Assembly: GCA_029975215.1 (NCBI GenBank)
Contig: JARKPO010000067.1
Coordinates: forward strand, 1-64,000
DNA: 64,000 nt
Reading direction: 5' to 3'
From: Levilinea sp.
GTDB taxonomy: Bacteria > Chloroflexota > Anaerolineae > Anaerolineales > Anaerolineaceae
The notes beneath the pieces are model-generated. The model searched no databases. It saw only the letters and a program-made list of their open reading frames with translations, and was not told the DNA's origin. Below are positions 48,211-57,620 of this stretch, piece by piece. A program made the position numbers and the translations under genes. Position 1 is the first letter of the stretch, and the number at the start of each line of letters is the position of its first letter.

Positions 48211-50052
48211 ATGACCCAAGATTTAACTGCCCTAGCGGAGAATCAACAGGACCGTGCGATCGTAAACGATTTCTGTATTACGTTTTCGACCGTAAATGGG
48301 TCTGGCAGCGCTACGGCAAACACCACCTTGCTGCGGGCATTGTTTAAAATGGGAATTCCGGTGACCGGCAAGAACATCTTCCCTTCCAATATTCAAGGTC
48401 TGCCCACCTGGTTTACCTTGCGTATCAGTAAACAAGGGTATTTGGCTCGGTTGGAAAAGGACGATATTGTGGTGGCCATGAACCCCGCCACTTTTTCGAA
48501 AGAACAAGAATATGTGGTGCCGGGTGGGGTGTTGTTGTACCCGGATGACATCAAACTGGCGGTGACTCGCAACGATATTCACGTGTACCCGATGCCGGTG
48601 AAGAAACTGACCAAAGACGCAGATGTTCCCCCCAAACTGCGCGATTATGTCGCCAATATGGTGTATGTGGGCGTACTGGCAACCTTGCTGGGGGTTGATC
48701 TGGAAAAGATTTATCAGGCCCTGGATTTCCACTTTAAGGGCAAGAAATCGGCGATTATGTCCAACTACAACGTGGTTGTGGCGGCAGCGGAATGGGCCAA
48801 GGAGAACCTGGAAAAGAAAGATAACTACCGGGTAGAGCCGATGAACGCAACTGAGGGGTATATCATGGCGGACGGAAACACGGCTGGCGCGCTTGGCTCG
48901 ATGTACGGCGGGGTGCAGTTTGTGGGCTGGTACCCGATTACCCCGGCCTCTTCGCTGGCGGAGTCCTTCCAGGAATATTTGCCAATGCTCCGCAAGGATC
49001 CGGTGACAGGAAAAGATACCTGTGTGGTGGTGCAGTCAGAAGATGAACTGGCCGCCATTGGTATGGCAATTGGGGCTGGCTGGGCTGGGCTGCGCTCGAT
49101 GACTTCCACTTCGGGGCCTGGGCTGAGCTTGATGTCGGAATATTTGGGCCTGGCGTATTACACGGAGACGCCCGTGGTGGTGTGGGATGTGCAGCGGGTG
49201 GGGCCGAGCACGGGCCTGCCGACGCGCACAGCGCAAGGTGATTTGACCCAGGCTGCATTTATCAGCCACGGTGACGCCAACTTCATCATCCTGATCCCAG
49301 GGTCGGTGACTGAATGCTTTGAGTTTGGTTGGCGTGCTTTGGACATCGCTGAACATTTCCAGACGCCGGTGATTGTGATGTCGGACCTGGATTTGGGCAT
49401 GAACCAGTGGATGTGCAAGAAATTTGAGTACCCTGATCAACCGATGGACCGTGGGAAAGTGCTGTGGGAAGAAGATTTGCAGAAAATGATCGAGCGCGGC
49501 AACGGCCAGTGGGGACGCTATCTGGATGTGGACGGCGATTTTATCCCATACCGCACCGTGGTTGGCAACCGCCACCCGCGCAGCGCCTGGTTTGCGCGCG
49601 GCACCGGCCACGATGAATTTGGCCGGTACACAGAGGAGCCAGAGGTATGGGAGCGGATGATGAACCGACTGCTGGCGAAATTTGAGAGCAGCCGCGAACA
49701 GCTGCCGCTGCCGGAAACTCACACCATGCCCAATGCCAAGATCGGCATCATCTCGATGGGCTCAGCAGATGCGGCGGTGATTGAGGCGCGGGACCAGATG
49801 TTGGCTGAGGATTTACCCACTGATTATTTGCGCGTGCGGGCTTACCCGTTCAGCCAACAGGTGAAGGAATTTATCCGCAGCCACGAACGGACGTATGTGG
49901 TGGAATTGAACCGCGACGGACAGTTAAAACAGCTGCTAACGCTGGATAACCCTGAACTGGCAACACGACTTATTCAGGTATCTCATTTGGACGGCTTACC
50001 CCTGACTGCACGGTGGATTCGGGAACAAATTATGACCCAGGAGGCAAAATAA
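48211..50052 (+). CDS. 2-oxoacid:ferredoxin oxidoreductase, fused gamma-alpha subunit
   Basis: A 613-residue subunit. Residues about 20-210 are the gamma domain (TVNGSGSATANTTLLRALFKMGIPVTGKNIFPSNIQG), residues about 220-600 the alpha domain (GNTAGALGSMYGGVQFVGWYPITPASSLAE, TSTSGPGLSLMSEYLG). With the beta subunit it decarboxylates a 2-oxoacid to the CoA ester and reduces ferredoxin. Sequence resembles the KorA/2-oxoglutarate-type or pyruvate group; substrate not certain. ATG at 48211 has AAGGAG 7 bases upstream. No stand-alone delta (ferredoxin) subunit gene is present nearby. Confidence 0.93.
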   Translation: MTQDLTALAENQQDRAIVNDFCITFSTVNGSGSATANTTLLRALFKMGIPVTGKNIFPSNIQGLPTWFTLRISKQGYLARLEKDDIVVAMNPATFSKEQEYVVPGGVLLYPDDIKLAVTRNDIHVYPMPVKKLTKDADVPPKLRDYVANMVYVGVLATLLGVDLEKIYQALDFHFKGKKSAIMSNYNVVVAAAEWAKENLEKKDNYRVEPMNATEGYIMADGNTAGALGSMYGGVQFVGWYPITPASSLAESFQEYLPMLRKDPVTGKDTCVVVQSEDELAAIGMAIGAGWAGLRSMTSTSGPGLSLMSEYLGLAYYTETPVVVWDVQRVGPSTGLPTRTAQGDLTQAAFISHGDANFIILIPGSVTECFEFGWRALDIAEHFQTPVIVMSDLDLGMNQWMCKKFEYPDQPMDRGKVLWEEDLQKMIERGNGQWGRYLDVDGDFIPYRTVVGNRHPRSAWFARGTGHDEFGRYTEEPEVWERMMNRLLAKFESSREQLPLPETHTMPNAKIGIISMGSADAAVIEARDQMLAEDLPTDYLRVRAYPFSQQVKEFIRSHERTYVVELNRDGQLKQLLTLDNPELATRLIQVSHLDGLPLTARWIREQIMTQEAK

Positions 50053-50054
50053 CC

Positions 50055-51104
50055 ATGAGCGAACAAATTGCCGAAGCTGGTCGCGCTTCAGTGAATGCTG
50101 CGAACCTTACTCGTAATGACTACAAGGGTGCTCCCAGTACGCTTTGCCAGGGGTGCGGCCATAACTCCATCGCCAGCCAGATTGTGGCGGCATGCTATGA
50201 GCTGGATCTGATTCCGGAACAGGTAGTGAAATTCAGTGGAATTGGGTGTTCTTCGAAAAGCCCGACCTACTTCTTAGGACGTTCGTTTGGGTTCAACGGC
50301 CTGCACGGCCGTATGCCTTCGCTGGCCCTGGGCGCGATGTTTGGCGACCACCGCATGAAGGGCATTGGGTTGAGCGGTGACGGGGATACTGCCAGCATTG
50401 GGATGGGGCAGTTTAAGCACCTAGTGCGGCGCAACTTGCCTTTAGTGTATATTGTCGAAAACAACGGTGTGTACGGACTGACCAAGGGGCAGTTCTCGGC
50501 TACGGCGGAAAAAGGACTGGAGCTGAAGAAGCAAGGGCATAACCCATATACGCCAGTGGATATCTGTATGGAAGCCTTAGTGGCAAATGCGACCTTTGTG
50601 GCGCGCTCTTTTGCGGGCGATCCCAAACAGGTGAAGGAATTGATCAAGGCAGCCTTCAGCCACCGCGGCATCGCCGTGATTGATATCATCAGCCCATGTG
50701 TGACCTTCCACAATCACGATGAGTCTTTACACTCTTACGTGTATGGGAAGGCGCATGAGACTCCGCTGCACGATATCACCTATGTGCCTGCGCGTGAAGA
50801 AATTACCATTGAGGATTTTGAGCAGGGATCGGTTCGCGAGGTGGAGTTGTTCGACGGGTCGCGCCTGGTGCTGAAGAAGCTGGACAGCGATTACGACCCC
50901 TCGAACCGCTGGCGGGCGTTGGCGATGATGGATGAGGCTGAAAAGAGCGGCATCTTATTGACGGGCTTAATTTATGTAAACACCGAACAGCCTTCGATGT
51001 ATGACCTGTACAATTTACCGGACGAGGCATTGAATCGGATGAGCTCCGACCGGCTGCGCCCAACGCGTGAGAGCATTGACGCGCTGAACGCGAGCATGTT
51101 CTAA
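50055..51104 (+). CDS. 2-oxoacid:ferredoxin oxidoreductase beta subunit
   Basis: A 349-residue TPP-binding subunit. Motifs include CQGCGHNSIASQ, FSGIGCSS, and the TPP segment LSGDGDTASIGMGQF with NNGVYGLTKGQ about 25 residues later. Cysteines in the first two motifs and in SPCVTFHNH may hold the Fe-S cluster. Together with the upstream subunit it forms the alpha-gamma/beta enzyme. ATG at 50055 has GGAGG about 11 bases upstream, inside the end of the partner gene. Followed by a strong terminator. Confidence 0.94.
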   Translation: MSEQIAEAGRASVNAANLTRNDYKGAPSTLCQGCGHNSIASQIVAACYELDLIPEQVVKFSGIGCSSKSPTYFLGRSFGFNGLHGRMPSLALGAMFGDHRMKGIGLSGDGDTASIGMGQFKHLVRRNLPLVYIVENNGVYGLTKGQFSATAEKGLELKKQGHNPYTPVDICMEALVANATFVARSFAGDPKQVKELIKAAFSHRGIAVIDIISPCVTFHNHDESLHSYVYGKAHETPLHDITYVPAREEITIEDFEQGSVREVELFDGSRLVLKKLDSDYDPSNRWRALAMMDEAEKSGILLTGLIYVNTEQPSMYDLYNLPDEALNRMSSDRLRPTRESIDALNASMF

Positions 51105-51122
51105 GCAGAAATTGTATAAACC

Positions 51123-51173
51123 AACTCACCGGCCTGGGCAATACACGTTGCTCAGGCCGGTGAGTTATTATTC
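51123..51173 (+). terminator. Terminator of the oxoacid oxidoreductase operon
   Basis: A long hairpin: AACTCACCGGCCTG (51123-51136) with CAGGCCGGTGAGTT (51153-51166), plus inner GCAA/TTGC pairing, followed by ATTATTCT. On the minus strand a T-rich stretch also follows, so it may serve the convergent sulfurtransferase gene. Confidence 0.88.
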
Positions 51174-51184
51174 TGATTGGCAGG

Positions 51185-52033
51185 TTATTTTTCTACGGCA
51201 ATGGGGCGGTTGGGATCGAGGATCCATTCGCTCCAGGACCCGGGATATAGGCGGGCTAGGTCCAGGCCTGCGTATTTCATTGCAACCAGATGGAAACAAG
51301 AGGTCACACCTGACCCACAGTAGACGACTGCATTTTGCGGAGGGGTTCCCGCCAAGAGTTGAGAAAACTCGGCACGCAGCTCTTGGGGGGTTTTAAATAG
51401 CCCTTCGCTGGTGAGGTTTTGGCTGTGAAAACGGTTCACTGCCCCTGGAATATGGCCGGCCACGGGGTCAATGGTTTCCTCTTTGCCTTGAAACCGGATG
51501 GGGGCGCGGGCGTCAATGAGTTTATGTTGGGGGGACAGGCGAATTTGGTCTACTTCCTGGAAGGAGACGCCACCAAAGGTGGTGAATTCCGGAATGGCGG
51601 AAAGCGGCAGTGGAACTGGCGCAGCAGGGCCAGATTCCACAGGCAGGTCTAATTTATTCCATTGGGTCCAACCGCCGTCCAGGACGGCGATATTCGCATA
51701 GCCAATTTGATACAGCATCCACCATAAACGGGATGCGAAAGCGCCGAAAGCTGTATCTACCATCACGATGGTTTTATTTGGCGAAAGGCCCTGAGCGGCG
51801 AGGAACTGGCGGAAGGTGAGGATTTCGGGCAGCGGATGACGGCCGGTCTGTGCAGTCCGGGGGGCTGCCAGATCACGATTCAGATCCGCGTAGAGCGACC
51901 CAGGAATATGGGCTTTCTCAAAATCCTCACGCCCCCACTCCGGCTTCAAGAGGTCAAAACGGCAGTCCACAATTGCCCAGGAAGGGTCAGCCAGATGCGT
52001 TGAGAGTTCTTGAGCGGAAATGATGGGCTTCAT
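51185..52033 (-). CDS. Thiosulfate/3-mercaptopyruvate sulfurtransferase
   Basis: Two-domain rhodanese of 282 residues. The C-terminal active site is VVYCGSGVTSC, the loop of the 3-mercaptopyruvate sulfurtransferase group, and the N-terminal domain is inactive (VDTAFGAFASRL). Cytosolic; transfers sulfur to cyanide or thiols. The ATG has GGAG 9 bases upstream. It starts 3 bases after the GPH transporter gene's stop, so the two are in one unit. Confidence 0.92.
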   Translation of the reverse strand: MKPIISAQELSTHLADPSWAIVDCRFDLLKPEWGREDFEKAHIPGSLYADLNRDLAAPRTAQTGRHPLPEILTFRQFLAAQGLSPNKTIVMVDTAFGAFASRLWWMLYQIGYANIAVLDGGWTQWNKLDLPVESGPAAPVPLPLSAIPEFTTFGGVSFQEVDQIRLSPQHKLIDARAPIRFQGKEETIDPVAGHIPGAVNRFHSQNLTSEGLFKTPQELRAEFSQLLAGTPPQNAVVYCGSGVTSCFHLVAMKYAGLDLARLYPGSWSEWILDPNRPIAVEK

Positions 52034-52036
52034 CCT

Positions 52037-53524
52037 TTAGATCTCCTTATGGAGTAAGGTACCAGCTTTTAAAGGCTGTTTTTGCCGTCTTTGCAGCATA
52101 CGGCGGATGCGGGCCTGTTTTTCGCGATTGAGGGGATAGTTCCAGGCAAAAAAGATTGCGGCTAACAGAAATACAGCAACCAGGGGGCCGGTGAGCAGGC
52201 GAATGACGATGAGGGTTTGTGGAGACTGGGTGAAGATAACCGCCCCTTCCGGTGGGGATTGGTAGCCAAACCAGCCCAGCACCTGGAGAGAGATGAAAAT
52301 GGCGAGTGCGGAGGAAAGCTTACGGATGAAATTGATAGCGCCGTAATACATTCCTTCGCGGCGGTGGTTGGTTCTCAATTCGTCCCAGTCAATGACATCC
52401 GGAAAGATGGATTCAGGCAAGATGTGGGCATTCGAGATGCCGATCCCAGCCAGGACGATCAGACCGATCATCAGGCTGTAGCTGCCAGGGTAAACAAAGA
52501 AGATGCCGATCTGAACGATGACCCACATGGCCATGCCGCTGATGTAAGCGCTGCGTTTGCCAAACTTATGGGCAATATGATTCCAAAACGGTACGGTCAA
52601 AGTGGCTGTGAGCATGAGCACACCCAAGACGACCGATTCGGTGGCCACTTTTTGACCAAAGATATTGATTTTGGCCAAAAAGTCCCCTTGTGAGATCCAG
52701 TAGAGCAGAAAATAGGGGATCATGAGGGAGACGACATCCGCGGAAATCCAGTTAAGCACATAGATGCCAGTGGCAAAGCGAAAGGGGGTGTTGGCCCACA
52801 ACAGCTTGAGGGTTTGCCTGAACGTGAGCGCTTCTTCTTGAACCTCATTGGAAATGGGGCGCTCTTTGACCGTGAAGAAAATCAGGAAGAAGGGGATGAT
52901 GGCGATGCCGCCGAAAATGGCAGCGACGGTGATGTATCCCTGCTGCAAGGTAAATCCGGCTTTGATGGAGGCTTCAACGATGGAGGGTGCGGCGATGGCT
53001 GTCACCATGGAAGCCACCAGATTAAAGAACATGCGGAAACTGGTCAGCGAGGTGCGGTCGTCATACTCCTCAGCCAGTTCGGGGGTGAGGGCCAGATAAG
53101 GAACGGTGACCAGGGTTTGAATGGTGTCGGAGACCATGTAGGCCAGGGTGACATGCAGCAGGAGTAAACCCTGACTGTGCCAGGGCGGCGCCCACCACAA
53201 AAGGATGAAGGCCAGGGCAAAAGGGATAGAGAAAATGATGAGGAATGGTCGGCGGCGACCCCAGCGGGTGCGGACATTGTCGCTGATGGCACCAACAAGG
53301 GGATCGTTGATCGCGTCCCAAAGGATACCTGCCAGGGCGGCAATGGACGCCAGGCGAGGGTCAATGCCGACGACGTCGGTCAAAAAGATGGCATAAAATA
53401 TTTGCCGCAGGGTGTTAAAGCTGGCCCGGCCAAAATCACCTGAGCCATAGAAGATTTTGGTGATCTTTTTTAACGGACGAGTTGGAGGGGAATCGTCGTT
53501 GGTGACTTTAAGGGATGGACTCAT
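52037..53524 (-). CDS. GPH-family sugar:cation symporter-like transporter
   Basis: MFS-type membrane protein of 495 residues with about 12 helices. It has the GPH/MelB signatures KIFYGSGDFGRASFNTL, DAINDPLVGAISDNVRTRWGRRRPF and the later INFIRKLSSALAIF. Members carry melibiose, other glycosides or pentosides with Na+ or H+. Substrate unknown. The ATG has GGAGTT upstream. Shares a transcript with the sulfurtransferase by position only. Confidence 0.9.
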   Translation of the reverse strand: MSPSLKVTNDDSPPTRPLKKITKIFYGSGDFGRASFNTLRQIFYAIFLTDVVGIDPRLASIAALAGILWDAINDPLVGAISDNVRTRWGRRRPFLIIFSIPFALAFILLWWAPPWHSQGLLLLHVTLAYMVSDTIQTLVTVPYLALTPELAEEYDDRTSLTSFRMFFNLVASMVTAIAAPSIVEASIKAGFTLQQGYITVAAIFGGIAIIPFFLIFFTVKERPISNEVQEEALTFRQTLKLLWANTPFRFATGIYVLNWISADVVSLMIPYFLLYWISQGDFLAKINIFGQKVATESVVLGVLMLTATLTVPFWNHIAHKFGKRSAYISGMAMWVIVQIGIFFVYPGSYSLMIGLIVLAGIGISNAHILPESIFPDVIDWDELRTNHRREGMYYGAINFIRKLSSALAIFISLQVLGWFGYQSPPEGAVIFTQSPQTLIVIRLLTGPLVAVFLLAAIFFAWNYPLNREKQARIRRMLQRRQKQPLKAGTLLHKEI

Positions 53525-53555
53525 TGCAACTCCGAATGGTTAAGGGATGGTAATG

Positions 53556-54686
53556 CTAAGGTTCAATCCTGCGGCGGTAGGTTCGATGTCGCTTTTGCCA
53601 GGTCACGCCCATATTTTCCATGTCGGAACGGCTCTTAAAATTCCGCTCATCCACCTGGATGATCTCCACTTGTTTTAACCCTGGAACAGCGCGAAGCGTT
53701 TTTTCAAGTTCTACATAGAGCATGGCGTTGGCGCCCAAGCCTTGATAGCGCGGCAAGAGCCCCAACCCATTCAGATCTGCCAAGGGGGTGCGTTTTTTCT
53801 CAAGCAGTAGATCAAGCCACCCGAAGGGGAAAATTCGGCCTTTGGTGCGCTGGAGGGCTTTTGAAATGTTCGGATACGAAATGATGAATCCTGCAACCTC
53901 GTCTTTTCCGTGGACGATCAGCTTGATCATGTGCGGATTGGCGATCTGGATCATGGTGCGGGCCATTTCCTCAAACTCCTCATCGGTGGAGGGGATGAAG
54001 TTGGGATTGTCTAAAAAGGCTTCGTGATGCACCTGATTGACTCTGGGGATCCATTCGGCCATTTCGGCTTTTGATGTGAAGCTTTTGACCCAGAAATTTC
54101 CGCGCTGTTTGACTTTTTCGGCGATCTGGTAGATCTGGGGCGGGGGCTGGTGTTCAACGGAAAGATAGCCGGAAAGGTGATCTGTTTCCTTGACGAACCC
54201 TTGAGCTTCCAGAAGGGGGCCGTAGTAAGGATAGTTGTAGGCAATGCCCATCGCGGGGAGGTATTCAAAACCTTCAACGAGAACGCCGACGCCGCTGGAG
54301 CGAGAAAAGCCGCGTGCGCCCAACAGGCTGGTGAGATCGTGTTGGCGGCACCAATTCATGCAGGCGTCAGTGAGCTGCTGCACGACTTGCGGGTCATCGA
54401 TGAAATCAAAGTAGTAGAAAAAGCCAGCCGGATCCTGGTGGTGGTTGGTGAATTTGCGGTTGTGGAGTACTGCAGCCCTTCCAAGAACCTGCGTACTGCT
54501 CTCGACGACAAAGAAGTCGGCGGTGGAATGCTTGTAGAAGGGGTGCTGGCTGCGGTTGAGCTGAGCTTCCTGATCAGAACGGATGGGAGGAACCCAATAG
54601 GGGGATTCGCGGTAGAGGTCAAAAGCAAATTGGATGAATTTGGAGCGGTCGCGTTGGTTATTCGTATCCAGTTTTCTTAATTTCAT
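53556..54686 (-). CDS. GNAT-like protein of unknown substrate
   Basis: A 376-residue soluble protein. The first 120 residues resemble an N-acetyltransferase fold (FAFDLYRESPYWVPPIRSDQEAQLNR; VESSTQVLGRAAVLHNRK), and the C-terminal part a second one, with LLPRYQGLGANAMLYVELEK close to a CoA-binding R-x2-G-x-G/A segment. This architecture matches an uncharacterised family found in many bacteria. Conserved but of unknown function. The ATG has GAGGATG 3-8 bases upstream. It is followed by a transporter gene, 31 bases away. Confidence 0.78.
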   Translation of the reverse strand: MKLRKLDTNNQRDRSKFIQFAFDLYRESPYWVPPIRSDQEAQLNRSQHPFYKHSTADFFVVESSTQVLGRAAVLHNRKFTNHHQDPAGFFYYFDFIDDPQVVQQLTDACMNWCRQHDLTSLLGARGFSRSSGVGVLVEGFEYLPAMGIAYNYPYYGPLLEAQGFVKETDHLSGYLSVEHQPPPQIYQIAEKVKQRGNFWVKSFTSKAEMAEWIPRVNQVHHEAFLDNPNFIPSTDEEFEEMARTMIQIANPHMIKLIVHGKDEVAGFIISYPNISKALQRTKGRIFPFGWLDLLLEKKRTPLADLNGLGLLPRYQGLGANAMLYVELEKTLRAVPGLKQVEIIQVDERNFKSRSDMENMGVTWQKRHRTYRRRIEP

Positions 54687-54734
54687 GTCATCCTCGAAGC
54701 TTTCAGCGGTGAGGCGAATAGAACAAACCTTTCA

Positions 54735-54780
54735 CCTGGAAAATCTAAGCGCCGTGGTGAACGGCGCTTGAAATCCAGGT
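54735..54780 (-). terminator. Terminator-like inverted repeat after pyruvate kinase
   Basis: AAGCGCCGT (54747-54755) pairs with ACGGCGCTT (54761-54769); an outer ACCTGGA/TCCAGGT pair encloses it. On the minus strand AGATTTTCC follows the inner stem. Confidence 0.68.
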
Positions 54781-54790
54781 AAGCGGCGGG

Positions 54791-56251
54791 CTAGTAACGC
54801 GCGCCAACGGTGTGTAAAACGGCAAAATTGGGTGGGCGGCGTGCCCCAACCGGAAAGCCAGAAATCATGACGATTTGCTGCCCCGCACGCACAGGTGTGG
54901 AGGCGACAATGGCGTTGTCCACATGGGTCAGCATGGATTCCACTGAGGATGAGAACGGCACAAGGAAGGGTGTGACTCCCCAATAGAGCACCAGGCGGCG
55001 CAGGGTACGTTCATCGGGGGTGAAGGCCAGGATGGGTACTTTGGGCCGGGCTTTGGACATCAGCAAAGCAGTCCTTCCGGTTTCTGTGAAAACGGCAATG
55101 GCTGTCACGTTGCGGTCGTGGGCCAGTTCGCGCGCTGCGCGGGTAATGGAAATGGCGTCGTCGTCAACGGGCTCTTCGCGAACATCGTCGCAGTGGCCCC
55201 ACTGGGCAAAATTGCGTTCGGCTTCGCGGACGATAGTATCCATCATCATCACGCTTTCGACGGGGTAGCTGCCGCTGGCGGTTTCACCAGAGAGCATGAC
55301 CGCATCAGTGCCGTCAAAGATGGCATTGGCAACATCTGAGGCCTCAGCGCGGGTGGGGCGAGGATTATGGATCATCGAATCGAGCATTTGTGTGGCCGTG
55401 ATGACCACGCGCCCGTGGCGATTGGCCGCCTCGATGATTTTCTTTTGCATAATGGGCACCGAGGCAGGAGAGGTTTCGACTCCCAGATCTCCGCGGGCCA
55501 CCATGACCCCATAGGCCACCTTCAGAATTCCTTCCAGATTCTCGATGGCTTCCGGGCGTTCTAATTTGGCGATGATGGGCAGATCAGCCTGACTGGGGTC
55601 CAGTTCACGGATCGCACGGCGCACCTTTTCGATATCTTCGGCTGTGCGCACAAAGGAGATGGCAACGGCATCCACTTGCTGCTGCAAACCAAAAGCCAGG
55701 TCTTGCAGGTCTTTGGGCTGAAGGGCAGGGATGTCGAGATTGGCGCCGGGGAGGTTAACCCCTTTGTGTGATTTGAGGACTCCGCCAACAACAATTTCTG
55801 CCTCGATGAAGTTTTTTCCCAGACGAACCACTTGCAGTTCCAACTGGCCGTCATCCAGGAGAATGCGGTTCCCGGGCTGGAGGCTGTTGACCAGGTTGGG
55901 AACATCCATGGGGACGATGGTGGCGCCTTCAGGAGCCTGAATTTCGGATGGAGAGATATCGAGAGGAGCTAAGACCAGGGTTCTGCCAACAATCAGTTCG
56001 ACCCCTTCGGGTGGAAGATTACCGACGCGCAACTTGGGCCCCTGCAAGTCCTGCAGGATGGCAACAGGTTTACACAGCTCAGCCGAGACTTTGCGAATTG
56101 TCTGAATGCGTTCGGCGTGTTCGGCGTGGGTTCCGTGTGAAAAATTTAAACGCGCAATATCCAACCCCGCCTCTACCAGGCGGCGAAAGACAGCTTCATC
56201 CTGACTGGTTGGGCCGATTGTCGCTACGATTTTCGCTTTACGTTCGAGCAT
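54791..56251 (-). CDS. pyk: Pyruvate kinase
   Basis: Glycolytic enzyme making ATP and pyruvate from phosphoenolpyruvate. The 486-residue product has the N-terminal KIVATIGPTSQDE and ARLNFSHGTH, the active-site block IIAKLERPEAIENLEGIL (catalytic lysine), VMVARGDLGVE and the C-terminal regulatory domain. Length is normal; the extra phosphohistidine domain of some homologues is missing. The ATG has AGAGGATT upstream. It is followed on the 3' side by a hairpin. Confidence 0.97.
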   Translation of the reverse strand: MLERKAKIVATIGPTSQDEAVFRRLVEAGLDIARLNFSHGTHAEHAERIQTIRKVSAELCKPVAILQDLQGPKLRVGNLPPEGVELIVGRTLVLAPLDISPSEIQAPEGATIVPMDVPNLVNSLQPGNRILLDDGQLELQVVRLGKNFIEAEIVVGGVLKSHKGVNLPGANLDIPALQPKDLQDLAFGLQQQVDAVAISFVRTAEDIEKVRRAIRELDPSQADLPIIAKLERPEAIENLEGILKVAYGVMVARGDLGVETSPASVPIMQKKIIEAANRHGRVVITATQMLDSMIHNPRPTRAEASDVANAIFDGTDAVMLSGETASGSYPVESVMMMDTIVREAERNFAQWGHCDDVREEPVDDDAISITRAARELAHDRNVTAIAVFTETGRTALLMSKARPKVPILAFTPDERTLRRLVLYWGVTPFLVPFSSSVESMLTHVDNAIVASTPVRAGQQIVMISGFPVGARRPPNFAVLHTVGARY

Positions 56252-56275
56252 AGCAGAATCCTCTTTTCAGGGCGG

Positions 56276-57589
56276 CTAGAGGTAATTCAATTTTCTAGCT
56301 TGATAGGTTAACTCATCGCGAAAATCGGGATGGGCGACAGAGATGAGCAGTTGGGTGCGTTGGCGGATGGTCTTGCCATAAAGGTCAACCATGCCGTATT
56401 CGGTGGCAATGTAATGAACATGGTTGCGGGAGGTGACCACACCAGCACCTTGCTTGAGCATCGGGGTGATGCGACTGACGACAGTGCCATCTCTCAGGGT
56501 GGTGGTGCTGGGCAGGGCGATAATGGGCAGGCCGTCTTTGGAGAGGGATGCGCCGTAGATGAAATCTAACTGACCGCCCACACCGCTGTACAGTTTGGGG
56601 CCGATACTGTCGGCGCATACCTGACCAGTGAGGTCAATTTCGATGGCTGAGTTGATGGCGACCATGCGGTCGTTTTTGGCGATGGTGAAGGGGCTGTTGA
56701 CGTATTCGGTGCGGTGCAACTCGATGAGGGGGTTGTCATTGGCCCATTGGTACAGCTCGTTGGATCCGATCACAAACCCTGCGATGATTTTTCCGGGGTG
56801 AAGGCTCTTCCGCGCGCCGGTGAGTACACCCGCGTTGACCAGGCGGATGACCCCATCGGAGAACAATTCGGTGTGCAGGCCCAGGTCTTTCTTTGACATG
56901 AGGTAATTGAGCACCGCGTCGGGGATGGAGCCGATGCCGAGCTGCATTGTGGCCCCATCGGGGATGCGTTCGGCGATATGGCCGGCAATTTTTTCCACCA
57001 CCTCAGGGTCACCCTCGCTGCCCATGCGCAGCTCAGCCAGGGGATAATCGACCGGCACAAGGTAATCAATATCATCCAAATGGATGAAGGTATCACCCAG
57101 CATGCGAGGCATGTGGGGATTCACTTCGGCGATCACCACCTTGGCGGCCTCGGCGGCAGACTTGGTGAGACCCGATTCGATGCCGTAGGTGCAAAAGCCG
57201 TGGGCATCCGGGGGGGAGACATGGATGAGAGCAGCGTCCAGCGGGATAATGCGGCGCTGGAATAAGAGCGGCAGCTCGGAGAGCAGCACGGGCGTGAAGT
57301 CCGCACGACCTTCGTGAACGGCCTTGCGGACATTGGCGCTGATAAAGAGGGTGTTCACCCGCAGGTGGCCCTCCATTTCCGGCGAAACATAGTCCGCGGC
57401 GCAAATGGCCAGGGCCTGGCAAATTTCTACGTCCTGCAGATTGGGTGCGTTACGGACAAGGGCGGCAAGCAGCTCTTGGGGAACGGAGCAGTTGCCAGTC
57501 ATGAAAATGCGGCTGCCCGATTTTACCGCAGCTTGAGCCGCGGCATCGGGGGTGAAGATCTTCGATGCGTATTTTTGCTGCCAATCCAT
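56276..57589 (-). CDS. Acetyl-CoA hydrolase/4-hydroxybutyrate CoA-transferase family
   Basis: A 437-residue class I CoA transferase. It contains GSRIFMTGNCSVPQELL, VSPPDAHGFCTYGIE, the glycine-rich QLGIGSIPDAVLNYL and LFSDGVIRLVNAGVLTGARKSLHPGKI, as in AbfT/Cat1-type enzymes that move CoA between short-chain acids. Probably feeds or drains the acyl-CoA pool in fermentation. The exact acids are unknown. Starts 24 bases upstream of pyk on the same strand. Confidence 0.92.
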   Translation of the reverse strand: MDWQQKYASKIFTPDAAAQAAVKSGSRIFMTGNCSVPQELLAALVRNAPNLQDVEICQALAICAADYVSPEMEGHLRVNTLFISANVRKAVHEGRADFTPVLLSELPLLFQRRIIPLDAALIHVSPPDAHGFCTYGIESGLTKSAAEAAKVVIAEVNPHMPRMLGDTFIHLDDIDYLVPVDYPLAELRMGSEGDPEVVEKIAGHIAERIPDGATMQLGIGSIPDAVLNYLMSKKDLGLHTELFSDGVIRLVNAGVLTGARKSLHPGKIIAGFVIGSNELYQWANDNPLIELHRTEYVNSPFTIAKNDRMVAINSAIEIDLTGQVCADSIGPKLYSGVGGQLDFIYGASLSKDGLPIIALPSTTTLRDGTVVSRITPMLKQGAGVVTSRNHVHYIATEYGMVDLYGKTIRQRTQLLISVAHPDFRDELTYQARKLNYL

Positions 57590-57620
57590 AAGTTAACCCC
57601 ATGTGCTATGTTGTTATTCA